A stretch of 32,180 nucleotides of DNA, taken from the NCBI GenBank assembly GCA_021300535.1, contig JAJTED010000032.1, positions 1-32,180 on the forward strand, given 5' to 3'. Source of the stretch: Planctomycetaceae bacterium (lineage in GTDB: Bacteria > Planctomycetota > Planctomycetia > Pirellulales > UBA1268). Position numbers and translations under genes: made by a program. The notes beneath the pieces are model-generated. The model did not search any database. It was not told where the DNA came from and was given only the letters and a program-made list of their open reading frames with translations. Below, one piece after another: positions 1-7,198 of this stretch (position 1 is the first letter of the stretch; the number at the start of each line of letters is the position of its first letter).

Positions 1-247
1 CGGTGGCGGTGAAGCCCAGGGGCGTCACCGGCTTGTCGATCCGCCTGATGGGCGCGAGCGGCGGCCGGCCGGTGGCCGACGATCCCGCGGTCGGGGATTC
101 GGGCTCGTGGATGGTGACCGTCTTGACGACGGCCGCCGGGATCGTGATCGGCTGCTTGCACTTGGGACAGGGGCCCGTGCGGCCGGCGAACTGGTCGCTG
201 ACGGTGAACCGAGCCTTGCAGCCGGAGCAGATGACGGGGATCGGCAT
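1..247 (-). CDS. Zinc-ribbon protein, N-terminal part (runs off the window)
   Basis: The minus strand is open from an ATG at 247 down to base 1 with no stop, so the C-terminus lies outside the window. The first 30 residues form a treble-clef or zinc-ribbon-like motif with Cys7, Cys10, Cys27 and Cys30, and the text between them (KARFTVSDQFAGRTGPCPKC) is of the kind common at the start of planctomycete hypothetical proteins. The following 50 residues are Pro/Thr/Arg-rich and probably a linker. It is divergent from the gene at 429, whose product carries a related ribbon, so the two probably share the 181-bp gap as promoter region. The function is unknown; ribbons of this type usually act as structural or binding modules. 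Confidence 0.72.
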   Translation of the reverse strand, partial: MPIPVICSGCKARFTVSDQFAGRTGPCPKCKQPITIPAAVVKTVTIHEPESPTAGSSATGRPPLAPIRRIDKPVTPLGFTAT

Positions 248-428
248 CGGGGGACCGGGGAAGGGGATAGGCCCGGGCGGGGCCGTCGGCTCGGCGGACG
301 CCCGCCATCGCCGGGCAGTGTCAGACGGCCGCCCCGGCCCGTCAAGCCGGCCTCCACGAGGTAGACTGCGGGAAGCCAGGAGCCCGGCGCCGTGCCGGTC
401 CCGGGGCTGGCGTCACGGAGCCGCGCGC

Positions 429-1160
429 GTGTCCGAAGAGAAGACGAGGATCATTCCCCGGAAGCGGGCAGAGACAGAGATCTCCGCGCCCCGGCGGGTT
501 GGCGACAAGATCGTGTTCTTCTGCCCGAACGGCGACAAGATCGTCGTGCCGGCCAAGCTGGCCGGCAAACGCGGCCTGTGCACCAAGTGCAAGGTGGCGG
601 TCGTCATCCCGGCCGTGGGCAAGCGGGAGTCAGGCGAGACGGAACCGGTGCTGGAAGTTCCCGACCTCCAGGTGGAGCCGGTGGCGGAGCCAGAGCCCGC
701 GGCAGACGAGCCGCCGGCCGCGCCGGAACCCGAGGCCGCGGCCGAGGCGGCCCCGGTTCCTCCGCCTCCTCCCGCGCCGGCGGCGGAATGGAACTTCGGC
801 GGCGATGCGGAGGCCTCACATGCGGGGCTCGACATCGGCCCGCCGGGGGCCGCGGAAGCGGCCTGGACCATGCCGCCCCTCCCCGACGCCAGCGGTGCTC
901 CGGAGCACCCCGCGGCCCGGCTCGTCGCGCGGCTGTGGGTGGAACGCGACCACCATGGTGGCGTCGTCGAACTGCACCTCGCCGGCGGCAGCGTGATCCT
1001 GCCGGAGTGGTATGAGCCGAACTGGTCGCGAGGCACGCACGGCCTGTTCGCGAGCCAAGCCGTCGACGGCAGTGTCACCTTGACCGCCGTCGCCTGGGAC
1101 ACGATCGAGAAGATTGTCGTGCGTCAGGTGCAGGGGCTGCCCGACGGCATGTTCGAGTGA
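429..1160 (+). CDS. Zinc-ribbon-like hypothetical protein with Pro/Ala/Glu-rich linker
   Basis: About 243 residues from a GTG at 429 with GGAG eight bases upstream; the frame is open further 5' but that part overlaps the divergent gene and looks non-coding. Residues 30-60 resemble the ribbon of the neighbouring protein, with Cys32, Cys51 and Cys54, but the expected second Cys is Gly35, so metal binding may be weakened or lost. Residues 70-125 are a low-complexity acidic Pro/Ala/Glu linker. The C-terminal 80 residues form a compact segment ending near a conserved-looking 'GLPDGMFE'. No catalytic motif is visible. The gene converges with the ACT-domain gene (9-bp gap). I do not recognise a specific function. 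Confidence 0.7.
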   Translation: MSEEKTRIIPRKRAETEISAPRRVGDKIVFFCPNGDKIVVPAKLAGKRGLCTKCKVAVVIPAVGKRESGETEPVLEVPDLQVEPVAEPEPAADEPPAAPEPEAAAEAAPVPPPPPAPAAEWNFGGDAEASHAGLDIGPPGAAEAAWTMPPLPDASGAPEHPAARLVARLWVERDHHGGVVELHLAGGSVILPEWYEPNWSRGTHGLFASQAVDGSVTLTAVAWDTIEKIVVRQVQGLPDGMFE

Positions 1161-1169
1161 CGGGCTGCG

Positions 1170-1667
1170 TCACTCGTCGCCGTCGAGATCGCCCTCGGTG
1201 ATCATGGTGAAACCCTTCGCACCCAGGGTTTCCAGGCCCATTTCCGTATTGTCGACCATCAGCGCCACGGCCGGCCGGCCCCGGGGTCGGGCCAGGATCG
1301 GGTAGGCCTGGATGATGTTCACCTCGGCCTGGAGCAGCGCGGTGCAGATCCGCAACAGGGGCTGCGGATCCTCCGGCAGTTCGACGCCGATCAGGTCGCT
1401 CTCGATGAGCGCCAGCCCGGCCCGCTCGAGGATTTCCCGCCCCTGTTCGGGGTGGCTCAGCAGGAAACGCGCGAACGCGCATTCGCCCGAGTCGTTGATC
1501 GACAGGGCGACGATGCGGACCCGTGATCCGTCGAATCGCCGCACGACCTCGAGCAACTGGCCGACACGGTTCTCGAGGAACACCGTGAACTGTCGGAGCG
1601 TGGGCCAGCCGCGGCCGCGGACGGTCGCAAAGCCGATGCCGCCGTCACCTGCTTCGCCTAGGCTCAA
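1170..1667 (-). CDS. ACT-domain protein, probable amino-acid-responsive regulator
   Basis: About 165 residues if translation starts at a TTG at 1667, which has GGAGA six bases upstream; an ATG at 1748 in the same frame would add 27 residues without visible conservation. The body contains two ACT-like stretches: 'TVFLENRVGQLLEVVRRF' near residue 25, and a second half with 'ADVNIIQAYP'-like text (here AEVNIIQAYP). ACT domains bind small ligands, usually amino acids, and regulate enzymes or stand alone. No catalytic domain is attached, so this is a stand-alone ACT protein. Ligand and partner are unknown. The start codon is the least certain part of the call. Confidence 0.75.
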   Translation of the reverse strand: MSLGEAGDGGIGFATVRGRGWPTLRQFTVFLENRVGQLLEVVRRFDGSRVRIVALSINDSGECAFARFLLSHPEQGREILERAGLALIESDLIGVELPEDPQPLLRICTALLQAEVNIIQAYPILARPRGRPAVALMVDNTEMGLETLGAKGFTMITEGDLDGDE

Positions 1668-1800
1668 GGGAGGTCTCCAGAGATCGGGGCGGGAGGGTGG
1701 GGACGCCGCGATGGAGAGAGGATAGATTCCAGCGACACGCCCGGTCAACGAACCCGCGTCGCGCGGCCGCGACGCCAGCCACGCCCCCGGAGGACCCCTG

Positions 1801-2184
1801 ATGCCCGCCGTCCATGAGCTGGAGATCCGCGTCCGCTACCAGGAGACCGACGGGCAGCGGCGGGTGCACCATGCGAACTACCTGACCTACTTCGAGATGG
1901 GCCGCACCGAAATGCTGCGGGCCCATGGCCGAACGTACCGTGAGTTCGAGGATGCGGGGCTGTTCATGGTGGTGGCGGACGTGTCGTGCAAGTATCTCGC
2001 GCCGGCGGAGTACGACGACCTGCTGCTGCTCCGCACCCGGGTGGAGAAGGCGGGGGCCGCTCACATCCGTCACGCCTACGAGTTGATCCGCGGCGCGACG
2101 ATCATCGCGACCGGCACCACCACCGTGGTCTGCGTCGATCGGGAGGGCCGGATCCGCCGCCTGCCCGACTGGATGCTGGCGTAG
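1801..2184 (+). CDS. Acyl-CoA thioesterase, YbgC/4HBT hotdog family
   Basis: 127 residues, the usual length for a single hotdog-fold thioesterase. The N-terminal motif 'RYQETDGQRRVHHANYLTYFE' region carries the family's catalytic Asp (in ETD) followed by HHANY and a helix with FEMGRTE, which matches the YbgC/4-hydroxybenzoyl-CoA thioesterase pattern. The later segment RTRVEKAGAAHIRHAYEL is the second beta sheet. It probably hydrolyses short or medium acyl-CoA esters in the cytoplasm; the substrate cannot be read from sequence. The ATG at 1801 is preceded by GGAGG at about 1790. It diverges from the ACT gene and converges with the FHA gene (10-bp gap). Confidence 0.85.
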   Translation: MPAVHELEIRVRYQETDGQRRVHHANYLTYFEMGRTEMLRAHGRTYREFEDAGLFMVVADVSCKYLAPAEYDDLLLLRTRVEKAGAAHIRHAYELIRGATIIATGTTTVVCVDREGRIRRLPDWMLA

Positions 2185-2194
2185 CGGCCGATGG

Positions 2195-2956
2195 TCAACC
2201 GCAGGGCATGAACACGAACCGCTGCTCGCCACAGAGGAACTGTGCGGCCGCCGCCATGCGCACCGGCGCCTCGATTCGCACCCAGAGGCCGTTCATGCCG
2301 GCGTTGTCGATCGTCCAGCCGCGGTGCGTACGGCGGATGTCCGCGTGGATCGGACTCACGAACGGGTCGTCGAGGCTGATCCCGCAGCCACAGCCACCGC
2401 GGCCGATTAACGTGCCGGGGGCATGACACTCGTGCCGCGTGCCCGACCGATCAGGCCGGTCCTCTATCAGCCATGCCTCGGTGAGGTCGACAGCCTGAAA
2501 CCGCAGCCGCGTGCGGCCGACCTGCAGCACGGTGCCGTCACGCAGGCGGGCAGTGGTCACCCGCACGAACGTGCCCCCGGCGCTGCCGAGGTCGGACAAC
2601 CGCCAGCCCGCCTCGCCGAGCCGCTCGATGGCGGCGTGGCGGGGCGACATCGAGATGTCATGGGGCACGACCACGTCCCCTTCGCTGCGACCGATGACGA
2701 ACCGTTCCTGGCGGATGCGGAGCAGTTCGCCCTCCTCGCTGTCGTCGTCCACGACGCGGAGCAGCGCCATCGGCCGGCGGACCGTGGGCCGGAACGGGAC
2801 CGCGTCGGCCGCCGGCGGATCCACGGCGGCCACATGTCGTGGGTGGTCCGCGGGTGGCAGTGTTGCTCCGACCCGTTGGGCCCACTCATCGAGCGGAGGG
2901 AGGCGCATAACCCTCGCGCCACCGATCGGATCGGCGTCGTGCTCCAGCGTGCTCAT
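2195..2956 (-). CDS. Double FHA-domain protein
   Basis: 253 residues from the ATG at 2956; the frame continues upstream but the extra 89 residues look non-coding. Two forkhead-associated domains are visible. The first (about residues 66-155) has the signature GR at 89-90 and SPRH at 104-107, the positions that contact phosphothreonine. The second (about 160-250) has GR at 185-186, SPIH at 201-204 and the Asn of 'GMNGLWV' at about 222. A short disordered N-terminus precedes them. FHA domains read pThr marks made by Ser/Thr kinases, so this is probably an adaptor; a kinase is encoded at 13289-14494, but no direct link is shown. It diverges from the small gene at 3189. Confidence 0.85.
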   Translation of the reverse strand: MSTLEHDADPIGGARVMRLPPLDEWAQRVGATLPPADHPRHVAAVDPPAADAVPFRPTVRRPMALLRVVDDDSEEGELLRIRQERFVIGRSEGDVVVPHDISMSPRHAAIERLGEAGWRLSDLGSAGGTFVRVTTARLRDGTVLQVGRTRLRFQAVDLTEAWLIEDRPDRSGTRHECHAPGTLIGRGGCGCGISLDDPFVSPIHADIRRTHRGWTIDNAGMNGLWVRIEAPVRMAAAAQFLCGEQRFVFMPCG

Positions 2957-3188
2957 GGCAGTTTCGTGCCTCGTGCCCCTGGGAGAAGTGTACGTGGGGC
3001 GGAGGCAATCCCCAAGCGAAGTGTCCAGCGGCGGGGCGACGCCACGGAGCGGCACGATTTGCCGCGGCCCGGTCCGCAGCGACACTACAGCCGGGCCGCA
3101 GGCAGTGCGGGTTCGATCGGTCCAGGGACGGCACGAGTTTTTCGCCCGTCGGCCAGGCCGGCGGGCAGCCCACCCTGGAGAATCGCCG

Positions 3189-3440
3189 ATGACGCTCGCC
3201 GCGGAACGGGAACTCGCCCACATGGGCGAGACTGCCGGATGCTCGGACCACGATCACGATCTCGTCCACGAACTGAGCCGCCGGCTCGACGCGCTCTGGC
3301 GGTACGACCAGTACATCGCCAATGCCGAGTGGCGGGATGACCTGCGTCAGTTTTGGTGCGACGCCAAGGCGATGGAGCAGCAGGCCATCCAGCGGCTCAA
3401 GGAACTGATCACGCAGGAAGTTCGCAACGGCTGCTTTTAG
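3189..3440 (+). CDS. Small conserved hypothetical protein, helical, His-rich N-terminus
   Basis: 83 residues from the ATG at 3189, with GGAG about eight bases upstream (3177-3180). The N-terminal third contains 'CSDHDHDLVHEL', a Cys/His/Asp cluster that could bind metal, followed by amphipathic helix text (RRLDALWRYDQYIANAE) and a C-terminal helix ending in CF. The composition suggests a small helical-bundle protein. I do not recognise a function. The stop at 3438-3440 lies 13 nt before a family B palindromic element that may form its transcript end. Confidence 0.7.
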   Translation: MTLAAERELAHMGETAGCSDHDHDLVHELSRRLDALWRYDQYIANAEWRDDLRQFWCDAKAMEQQAIQRLKELITQEVRNGCF

Positions 3441-3453
3441 CCGCTGACTTCAC

Positions 3454-3525
3454 GGCTGTCGGGCCATCCATGGCCCCGACAGCCTTGGGCCGTCGCGGCG
3501 AACGCCAAGGGTTCGCCGGACGGCC
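3454..3525 (+). repeat. Family B two-hairpin element, copy B1
   Basis: Hairpin 1 (3454-3484) pairs GGCTGTCGGG with CCCGACAGCC around a CCATCCATGG core. It is followed by TTG and hairpin 2 (3488-3525), in which GGCCGTC pairs with GACGGCC and, inside, GGCGAAC (3497-3503) pairs with GTTCGCC (3511-3517) around the loop GCCAAGG. It begins 13 nt after the stop of the upstream gene and has the same sense. A further small hairpin follows at 3529-3550. Confidence 0.8.
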
Positions 3526-3617
3526 TGGCGGTCGCACCTCCGGGCGACCGTGGCCGAAGCGGGGCTGCGGCACGCGGCGCGGCCTTTGGCCGCTGCGTGC
3601 GGTTGGGCGCCTCGGCT

Positions 3618-3693
3618 GCCCGCCTGGAGGGCGGGCTTTCGGGAGCCGGCGGCGGCCGGCCAAGCAACGCGAGGCAGGATGCCGAGGCGTTGC
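3618..3693 (-). repeat. Family C three-hairpin element, copy C1
   Basis: On the minus strand it reads hairpin 1 (3664-3693, outer arms GCAACGC/GCGTTGC), hairpin 2 (3645-3660, GCCGGC/GCCGGC) and hairpin 3 (3618-3636, GCCCGCC/GGCGGGC). A near-identical direct copy is at 3990-4065. Flanking GC-rich hairpins around 3571-3602 and 3705-3735 resemble each other and those near 26890. Confidence 0.75.
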
Positions 3694-3788
3694 GTGCACA
3701 CGGCACGCGGCGCGGCCTTTGGCCGCTGCGGGCCGGGAGCCGTCGATCCGCCGCTTTGGTGGTGAGGCACACCGGGGCCTGCGCTCAA

Positions 3789-3950
3789 CCAAAAAGCCCG
3801 CGGCGGAAGCCGGGGGACTCCGGGTGGCATGCCTTTCCGGTTGCCATGCGGTGCGGGTGCGAACCGGCGCAGGGTGTGCGGTCGTGCGGCATGGAGGACG
3901 GGGTGTTTTTCATGCGCGGTGTCCCCGGGTTTCCACCCGGGGCTTTTTGG
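3789..3950 (+). repeat. Family A REPIN-like element, copy A1
   Basis: About 162 bp bounded by a left hairpin (stem CGGC/GCCGGGGG type, GGAA loop) and a right hairpin (CCCCGGGT / ACCCGGGG, TTCC loop on this strand) in inverted orientation. The outside ends are AAAAAGCC and GGCTTTTT. The inner part carries the family text 'GGCATG' and 'GTTTTTCATG'. The left stem carries CCCGCGG instead of CCCCCGG, giving one mismatch. Confidence 0.8.
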
Positions 3951-3989
3951 GCAACGGTTGCGGCGCCTTTTTTGCGGTACATTTTGGCT

Positions 3990-4065
3990 GCCCGCCTGGA
4001 GGGCGGGCTTTCCCGAGCCGGCGGCGGCCGGCCAAGCAACGCGAGGCAGGATGCCGAGGCGTTGC
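3990..4065 (-). repeat. Family C three-hairpin element, copy C1' (direct repeat of C1)
   Basis: Same three hairpins as C1, almost base for base, in the same orientation. On the minus strand it starts about 18 nt after the stop of the amidohydrolase-like gene that ends at 4084, so it lies in the sense of that gene and could form its 3' end. The stretch 3951-3989 between A1 and this copy shows nothing else I can name. Confidence 0.75.
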
Positions 4066-4083
4066 GTGCACACGGAGCCGGCG

Positions 4084-5319
4084 TCACCGCGGCTCGTCGG
4101 CGACGATGCGGCCGTCGATCACCACGGCGGTGCAGTGCGCCGTGTACTCGAAGGGATCGCCGTCGAATACGGCGACGTCCGCATCGCGGCCCGGCTGGAG
4201 CGAGCCGACCCGGTCGGCGATGCCGAGAATCCGGGCCGCGTCGATCGTGATCGTGGCCAAGGCCTCCTCCGTCGAGAGGCCGTTGGCGGCGGCGACCGCC
4301 GCCTCGAAGAGAGCCACGCGGGTCTTGGGAACGTAGCCCTCGTAGCCGCTCTGCAGGGCCACCGGGATGCCGGTCGCCCGCAGTTTGGCCGCCGTCTCGA
4401 AGCTGATGTTCTCCGTCTCCCCCATGCCGGCCCGGCGCATCGTGGGGTGGAGGATCACCGGCACGCCGGCGGCCTTGATGCGGTCGGTCGCCAGATAGGC
4501 CTCGGCCGCGGAGTCGAGCACGATGCGGATTCCGAACTCGGCCGCGACCCGCAGGGCCGCGTCGATGTCGGTCGCCCGGTTCACGGTCACCAGGAGCGGC
4601 AGCTTGCCGGCGAGCACGTCGGCGAACACCTCGCGACGCAGGTCGCGGTCGGGCCGCTTCTCGGCGTCGGCGAGCCCGCGCTTGCGGGCATACTCCCGGG
4701 CCTTCACCAGTTCGCCGCGGAGCATCGCCACCGCCTTGCTGCGGGTGCCCGGAGACTTCTTGTCGTCGCTCGGCCGCGCCTCGTCGCCGAGCGTCACCGC
4801 GACCATGGCCACGGGCTTCAGCGTCGCCTCCTCGACCGTCGCGCCGACGGTCTTCACCACCATCGTCTGGCCGGAGACGAGCGCCCCGGGGGCGTGGCCG
4901 GTGTGGATGGTCGTGATCCCGAAGCCGCGGATCCACTCCACGAGCCGCTCGCGGGGATTGTACGAGTCGAGCGCCCGCAGTTCCGGCTGCACCGGCTCGC
5001 CGGTGTCGAGCTGGTCCTGGTCCTGCGGCTGGTTGAGGAAGCCGGCGAGCCCGACCGCCGTGTGGGCGTCGATCAGGCCCGGAGTGACCACCGCGCCGCG
5101 GAGCACACGCATGCCCGGCGGGATCACCACCTCCGCCGCCGGTCCGACCTGCTTCACCTTGCCGTTCTCGAGCAGCACGACGCCGTCGCGGATCGCCGGG
5201 CCTGCCATCGTGTGGACGATGTCACCGCGGATGGCCAGCGGCGCCGCCGGCTCCGCGGCGGCGATGCCGGCGGGCAGGGCGAACCCGAGCAGCAGGAGAT
5301 GAAGCGGGATGCGGCTCAT
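4084..5319 (-). CDS. Amidohydrolase-like protein, metal ligands lost (probable pseudoenzyme)
   Basis: 411 residues with a signal peptide (residues 1-22, hydrophobic LLLLGFALPAGIAAA), so it is exported. The fold pattern is that of the imidazolonepropionase-like amidohydrolases: an N-terminal beta sandwich, 'GLIDAH' after strand 1, and a C-terminal 'GSLQPGRDADVAVFDGDP'. Compared with its neighbour, the metal-binding residues are gone. HxH is H86-T-A, the VHHHAH segment is VTVNRA, VLHHASEA is VLDSAAEA, and FHTDDP is LQSGYE. It therefore probably cannot hydrolyse a ring amide by the usual route and may be a structural or regulatory partner. Its ATG overlaps the TGA of the upstream gene (ATGA at 5316-5319), which indicates translational coupling. 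Confidence 0.85.
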   Translation of the reverse strand: MSRIPLHLLLLGFALPAGIAAAEPAAPLAIRGDIVHTMAGPAIRDGVVLLENGKVKQVGPAAEVVIPPGMRVLRGAVVTPGLIDAHTAVGLAGFLNQPQDQDQLDTGEPVQPELRALDSYNPRERLVEWIRGFGITTIHTGHAPGALVSGQTMVVKTVGATVEEATLKPVAMVAVTLGDEARPSDDKKSPGTRSKAVAMLRGELVKAREYARKRGLADAEKRPDRDLRREVFADVLAGKLPLLVTVNRATDIDAALRVAAEFGIRIVLDSAAEAYLATDRIKAAGVPVILHPTMRRAGMGETENISFETAAKLRATGIPVALQSGYEGYVPKTRVALFEAAVAAANGLSTEEALATITIDAARILGIADRVGSLQPGRDADVAVFDGDPFEYTAHCTAVVIDGRIVADEPR

Positions 5320-6629
5320 CGTCCCTCCGCGAGGCGGTTGTCGGTGCAGCAGGCGTGGGCCCGCTGGTCGCGGCTGGCGCCGTACCCGCCGACGGCGAAG
5401 AGGCGGTCTTCGGGATCGTCGCGATCGAAGACCTTGCGGCCCTCAACCCAGGTCTGCAGCACCTTCGTGCGAACGGACAATGGATCGCCCGAGAGCACGA
5501 CGAGGTCGGCGTCCTTGCCCGGCTGGAGCGTGCCGATCCGCCCTTCGAGCCCGAGCATCCTGGCGCCCGCGAGCGTCAGGGCCTCGAGAGCCTTGCCCCG
5601 CGACATGCCGGCCCGCACGCCGAGGGCTGCCGTGCGGAGGAAGAGCCGCGAGTCGGTGACGGGATCGTCGGTGTGGAACGCGCAGGGCACGCCCGCCTTT
5701 TCGAGCACGGCGCCGGTCGCCAGCGACATGTCCATGGCCTCGATCTTGCCGCCGGGCGCGTCGACCACGATCACGGAACAGGCGGCCCCCGCCTGCGCGA
5801 GAGCGTCGGCCACCTTCCAGGCCTCGCTGGCGTGGTGCAGCACCACCTTGAAGCCGAACTCATCCCGCAGCCGGAGCACCGTCAGCAGGTCGTCGGCCCG
5901 ATGGGCATGATGGTGGACGATCACTCGCCCGTCGAGCACGTCCACGAGGCCCTCCATCTCCAGGTCGCGGTCGGGCAGTTTCGCCGGGTCGCCCTGGGCG
6001 TCGGCCACCTTGCGGCGGTAGTCCTGGGCCTTGAGAAACTTCTGCCGCACCAGGGCCGCCGACTTCGACCGTGTGCCAGGAAAGGGAGGGTCTTTCTGCG
6101 AGTTCGTGCCGTTGGCCATCTTCATGCCACCGAGCGGCCGGCCCGCATCATCGCGGATCAGCACATCGTCGATCGTGGTCGCCTTGCGGAGTTTGACGTA
6201 CACGGTCTGGCCGCTCAGGAGGTGGCCCGAGCCGGGCATGATGTTGAGCGTGGTCAGGCCGCCGGCCGCTGCCTTGCGGAACCCCGTGTCGCGGACGTTG
6301 ATCGAGTCGAGGATCCGCACGTCAGGCTGGATCGGCCCGCTGGCGTCGCCGCCCCAGCCGCCGCCCACGTGGCTGTGGGTATCGATGAGCCCGGGCATGA
6401 TCACCCGGCCGGCGCACTCGACCCGCTCCGCGCCGGCCGGCACGGGCGTCGATGCGCTCGGGCCGATGGCCACGATCTTTCCGCCGGCGACGACGACCGT
6501 GCCCGCCGGGATGGGCGGGGCGGCGATCGGCAGCACCTCGGCCCCCACGAAGGCGACGGCTTTCTCCTGGCCGCGGACGGCGGTCGGCACGAGCAGGCAG
6601 GCGACGGTGGCGAGACAGGCGAAACGCAT
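5316..6629 (-). CDS. Exported metal-dependent amidohydrolase
   Basis: 437 residues from the ATG at 6629, which has GGAGG about nine bases upstream; the open frame further upstream runs through a tRNA gene and is not coding. Residues 1-20 are a signal peptide (cleavage near VRG-Q). The metal site of the amidohydrolase superfamily is intact: H85-S-H87, a His cluster at 239-243, H265/H266, and H319 with D321 in FHTDD. 'GRIGTLQPGKDADLVVL' near 365-380 is the family's C-terminal signature. It probably hydrolyses a cyclic amide or dipeptide-like substrate in the periplasm; the substrate is unknown. It forms a coupled pair with the degenerate homologue downstream. Confidence 0.88.
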   Translation of the reverse strand: MRFACLATVACLLVPTAVRGQEKAVAFVGAEVLPIAAPPIPAGTVVVAGGKIVAIGPSASTPVPAGAERVECAGRVIMPGLIDTHSHVGGGWGGDASGPIQPDVRILDSINVRDTGFRKAAAGGLTTLNIMPGSGHLLSGQTVYVKLRKATTIDDVLIRDDAGRPLGGMKMANGTNSQKDPPFPGTRSKSAALVRQKFLKAQDYRRKVADAQGDPAKLPDRDLEMEGLVDVLDGRVIVHHHAHRADDLLTVLRLRDEFGFKVVLHHASEAWKVADALAQAGAACSVIVVDAPGGKIEAMDMSLATGAVLEKAGVPCAFHTDDPVTDSRLFLRTAALGVRAGMSRGKALEALTLAGARMLGLEGRIGTLQPGKDADLVVLSGDPLSVRTKVLQTWVEGRKVFDRDDPEDRLFAVGGYGASRDQRAHACCTDNRLAEGR

Positions 6630-6644
6630 GGTGGATTCCTCCAG

Positions 6645-6718
6645 TGGGCGACGAGGGACTCGAACCCCCAACCCCCTCGGTGTAAACGAGGTGCTCTGAC
6701 CAATTGAGCTAGTCGCCC
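6645..6718 (-). tRNA. tRNA-Val (anticodon TAC)
   Basis: Reading the minus strand from 6718, the acceptor arm GGGCGAC pairs with GTCGCCC, the D stem is GCTC/GAGC, the anticodon stem is CCTCG/CGAGG around loop TTTACAC (anticodon TAC, decoding GUA/GUG valine codons), and the T arm has the TTCGAGT loop. The discriminator is A at 6645. CCA is not encoded. Its 3' end lies only 15 nt before the start codon of the amidohydrolase gene on the same strand. Confidence 0.95.
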
Positions 6719-6727
6719 TGTGTATAC

Positions 6728-6821
6728 GTCGAAAAAGCCATCCATGGCCTTTTTCGACTTGATCGGTCGATGGCGAAGCCAAAGGTTCGCCATGACCGAC
6801 GTGCGTCGCATCGTGCGACGC
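6728..6821 (+). repeat. Family B two-hairpin element, copy B2, plus small hairpin
   Basis: Hairpin 1 (6728-6758) pairs GTCGAAAAA with TTTTTCGAC around CCATCCATGG. Hairpin 2 (6763-6799) pairs TCGGTC with GACCGA and TGGCGAA with TTCGCCA around loop GCCAAAGG. A third hairpin (6803-6821, GCGTCGC/GCGACGC, loop ATCGT) follows. It lies nine bases from the tRNA-Val 5' end, antisense to the tRNA, and is the only B copy not placed after a stop codon. A fragment of the hairpin 1 core recurs at about 6838-6850. Confidence 0.8.
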
Positions 6822-6875
6822 GAGTGTACCGAACGTCAGCCATCCATGTCTTTTTTCAGGGTGCCGACCAAGCCC

Positions 6876-7035
6876 ACAAGAAGCCCCCGGCGGAAGCCGG
6901 GGGACTCCGGGTCGCATGACTTCCCGTTCGCCATCCGATGCGGGGTTGAGCCAGGCGAGGACGTGCCATGTGCGGCATGGACGCCGGGGCGGTTTTCGTG
7001 CCCGGTGTCCCCGGGTTTCCACCCGGGGCTTCTTG
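6876..7035 (+). repeat. Family A REPIN-like element, copy A2
   Basis: Full-length copy (about 160 bp). The left hairpin has arms GCCCCCGGC/GCCGGGGG with GGAA loop followed by ACTCCGGGT. The right hairpin has CCCCGGGT/ACCCGGGG and ends GGCTTCTTG. The inner segment includes 'GTGCGGCATGGACG' and 'GTTTTCGTGCCC'. Confidence 0.85.
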
Positions 7036-7045
7036 TCCGCTGTCC

Positions 7046-7076
7046 ACAAGAAGCCCCCGGCGGAAGCCGGGGGACT
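7046..7076 (+). repeat. Family A left-hairpin fragment, A2b
   Basis: Isolated left hairpin of family A (ACAAGAAGCC, stem, GGAA loop, stem, ACT) directly after A2; the rest of the element is missing. From 7077 to 7198 I see only the probable promoter region of the next gene. Confidence 0.7.
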
Positions 7077-7167
7077 GGCGGTCTGTCGTCAAACCATTGC
7101 GGCTCGTCATGATGATCCCATGCAAGGTGCCCAGGGCCGCGGCGTGGACCGCGGGTGATCGCGATGG

Positions 7168-7193
7168 GCTACGATGCTGCCAGATTTCGGAGG
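7168..7193 (+). promoter_or_regulatory. Putative -10 and ribosome-binding segment shared with 11628-11651
   Basis: GCTACGAT at 7168-7175, then CAGATTTC and GGAGG just before the ATG at 7199. The same order GCTACGAT, CAGATTTCC, GGAG occurs before the DUF309 gene at 11669. TACGAT fits a -10 hexamer. No clear -35 was found in either case. Confidence 0.35.
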
Positions 7194-7198
7194 TGTGC

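Noticed and set aside
25-1102. Several long frames on both strands over 25-1102
   Set aside because: They are Arg/Pro/Ser-rich shadows typical of high-GC DNA and lack motifs. The plus-strand gene at 429 and the minus-strand ribbon at 247 explain the region.
3829-5910. 693-residue plus-strand frame
   Set aside because: Antisense to the two amidohydrolase genes, with low-complexity composition. The minus-strand genes have clear family motifs.
5316-7049. Reading the amidohydrolase frame from 7049
   Set aside because: The first 140 residues would be translated through family A, family B and the tRNA gene. The ATG at 6629 with a ribosome site and signal peptide is the real start.
6968-7198. Upstream extension of the membrane protein at 7199
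   Set aside because: The extra 77 residues come from a family A repeat ([12 protein letters not shown] text) and are not protein-like.
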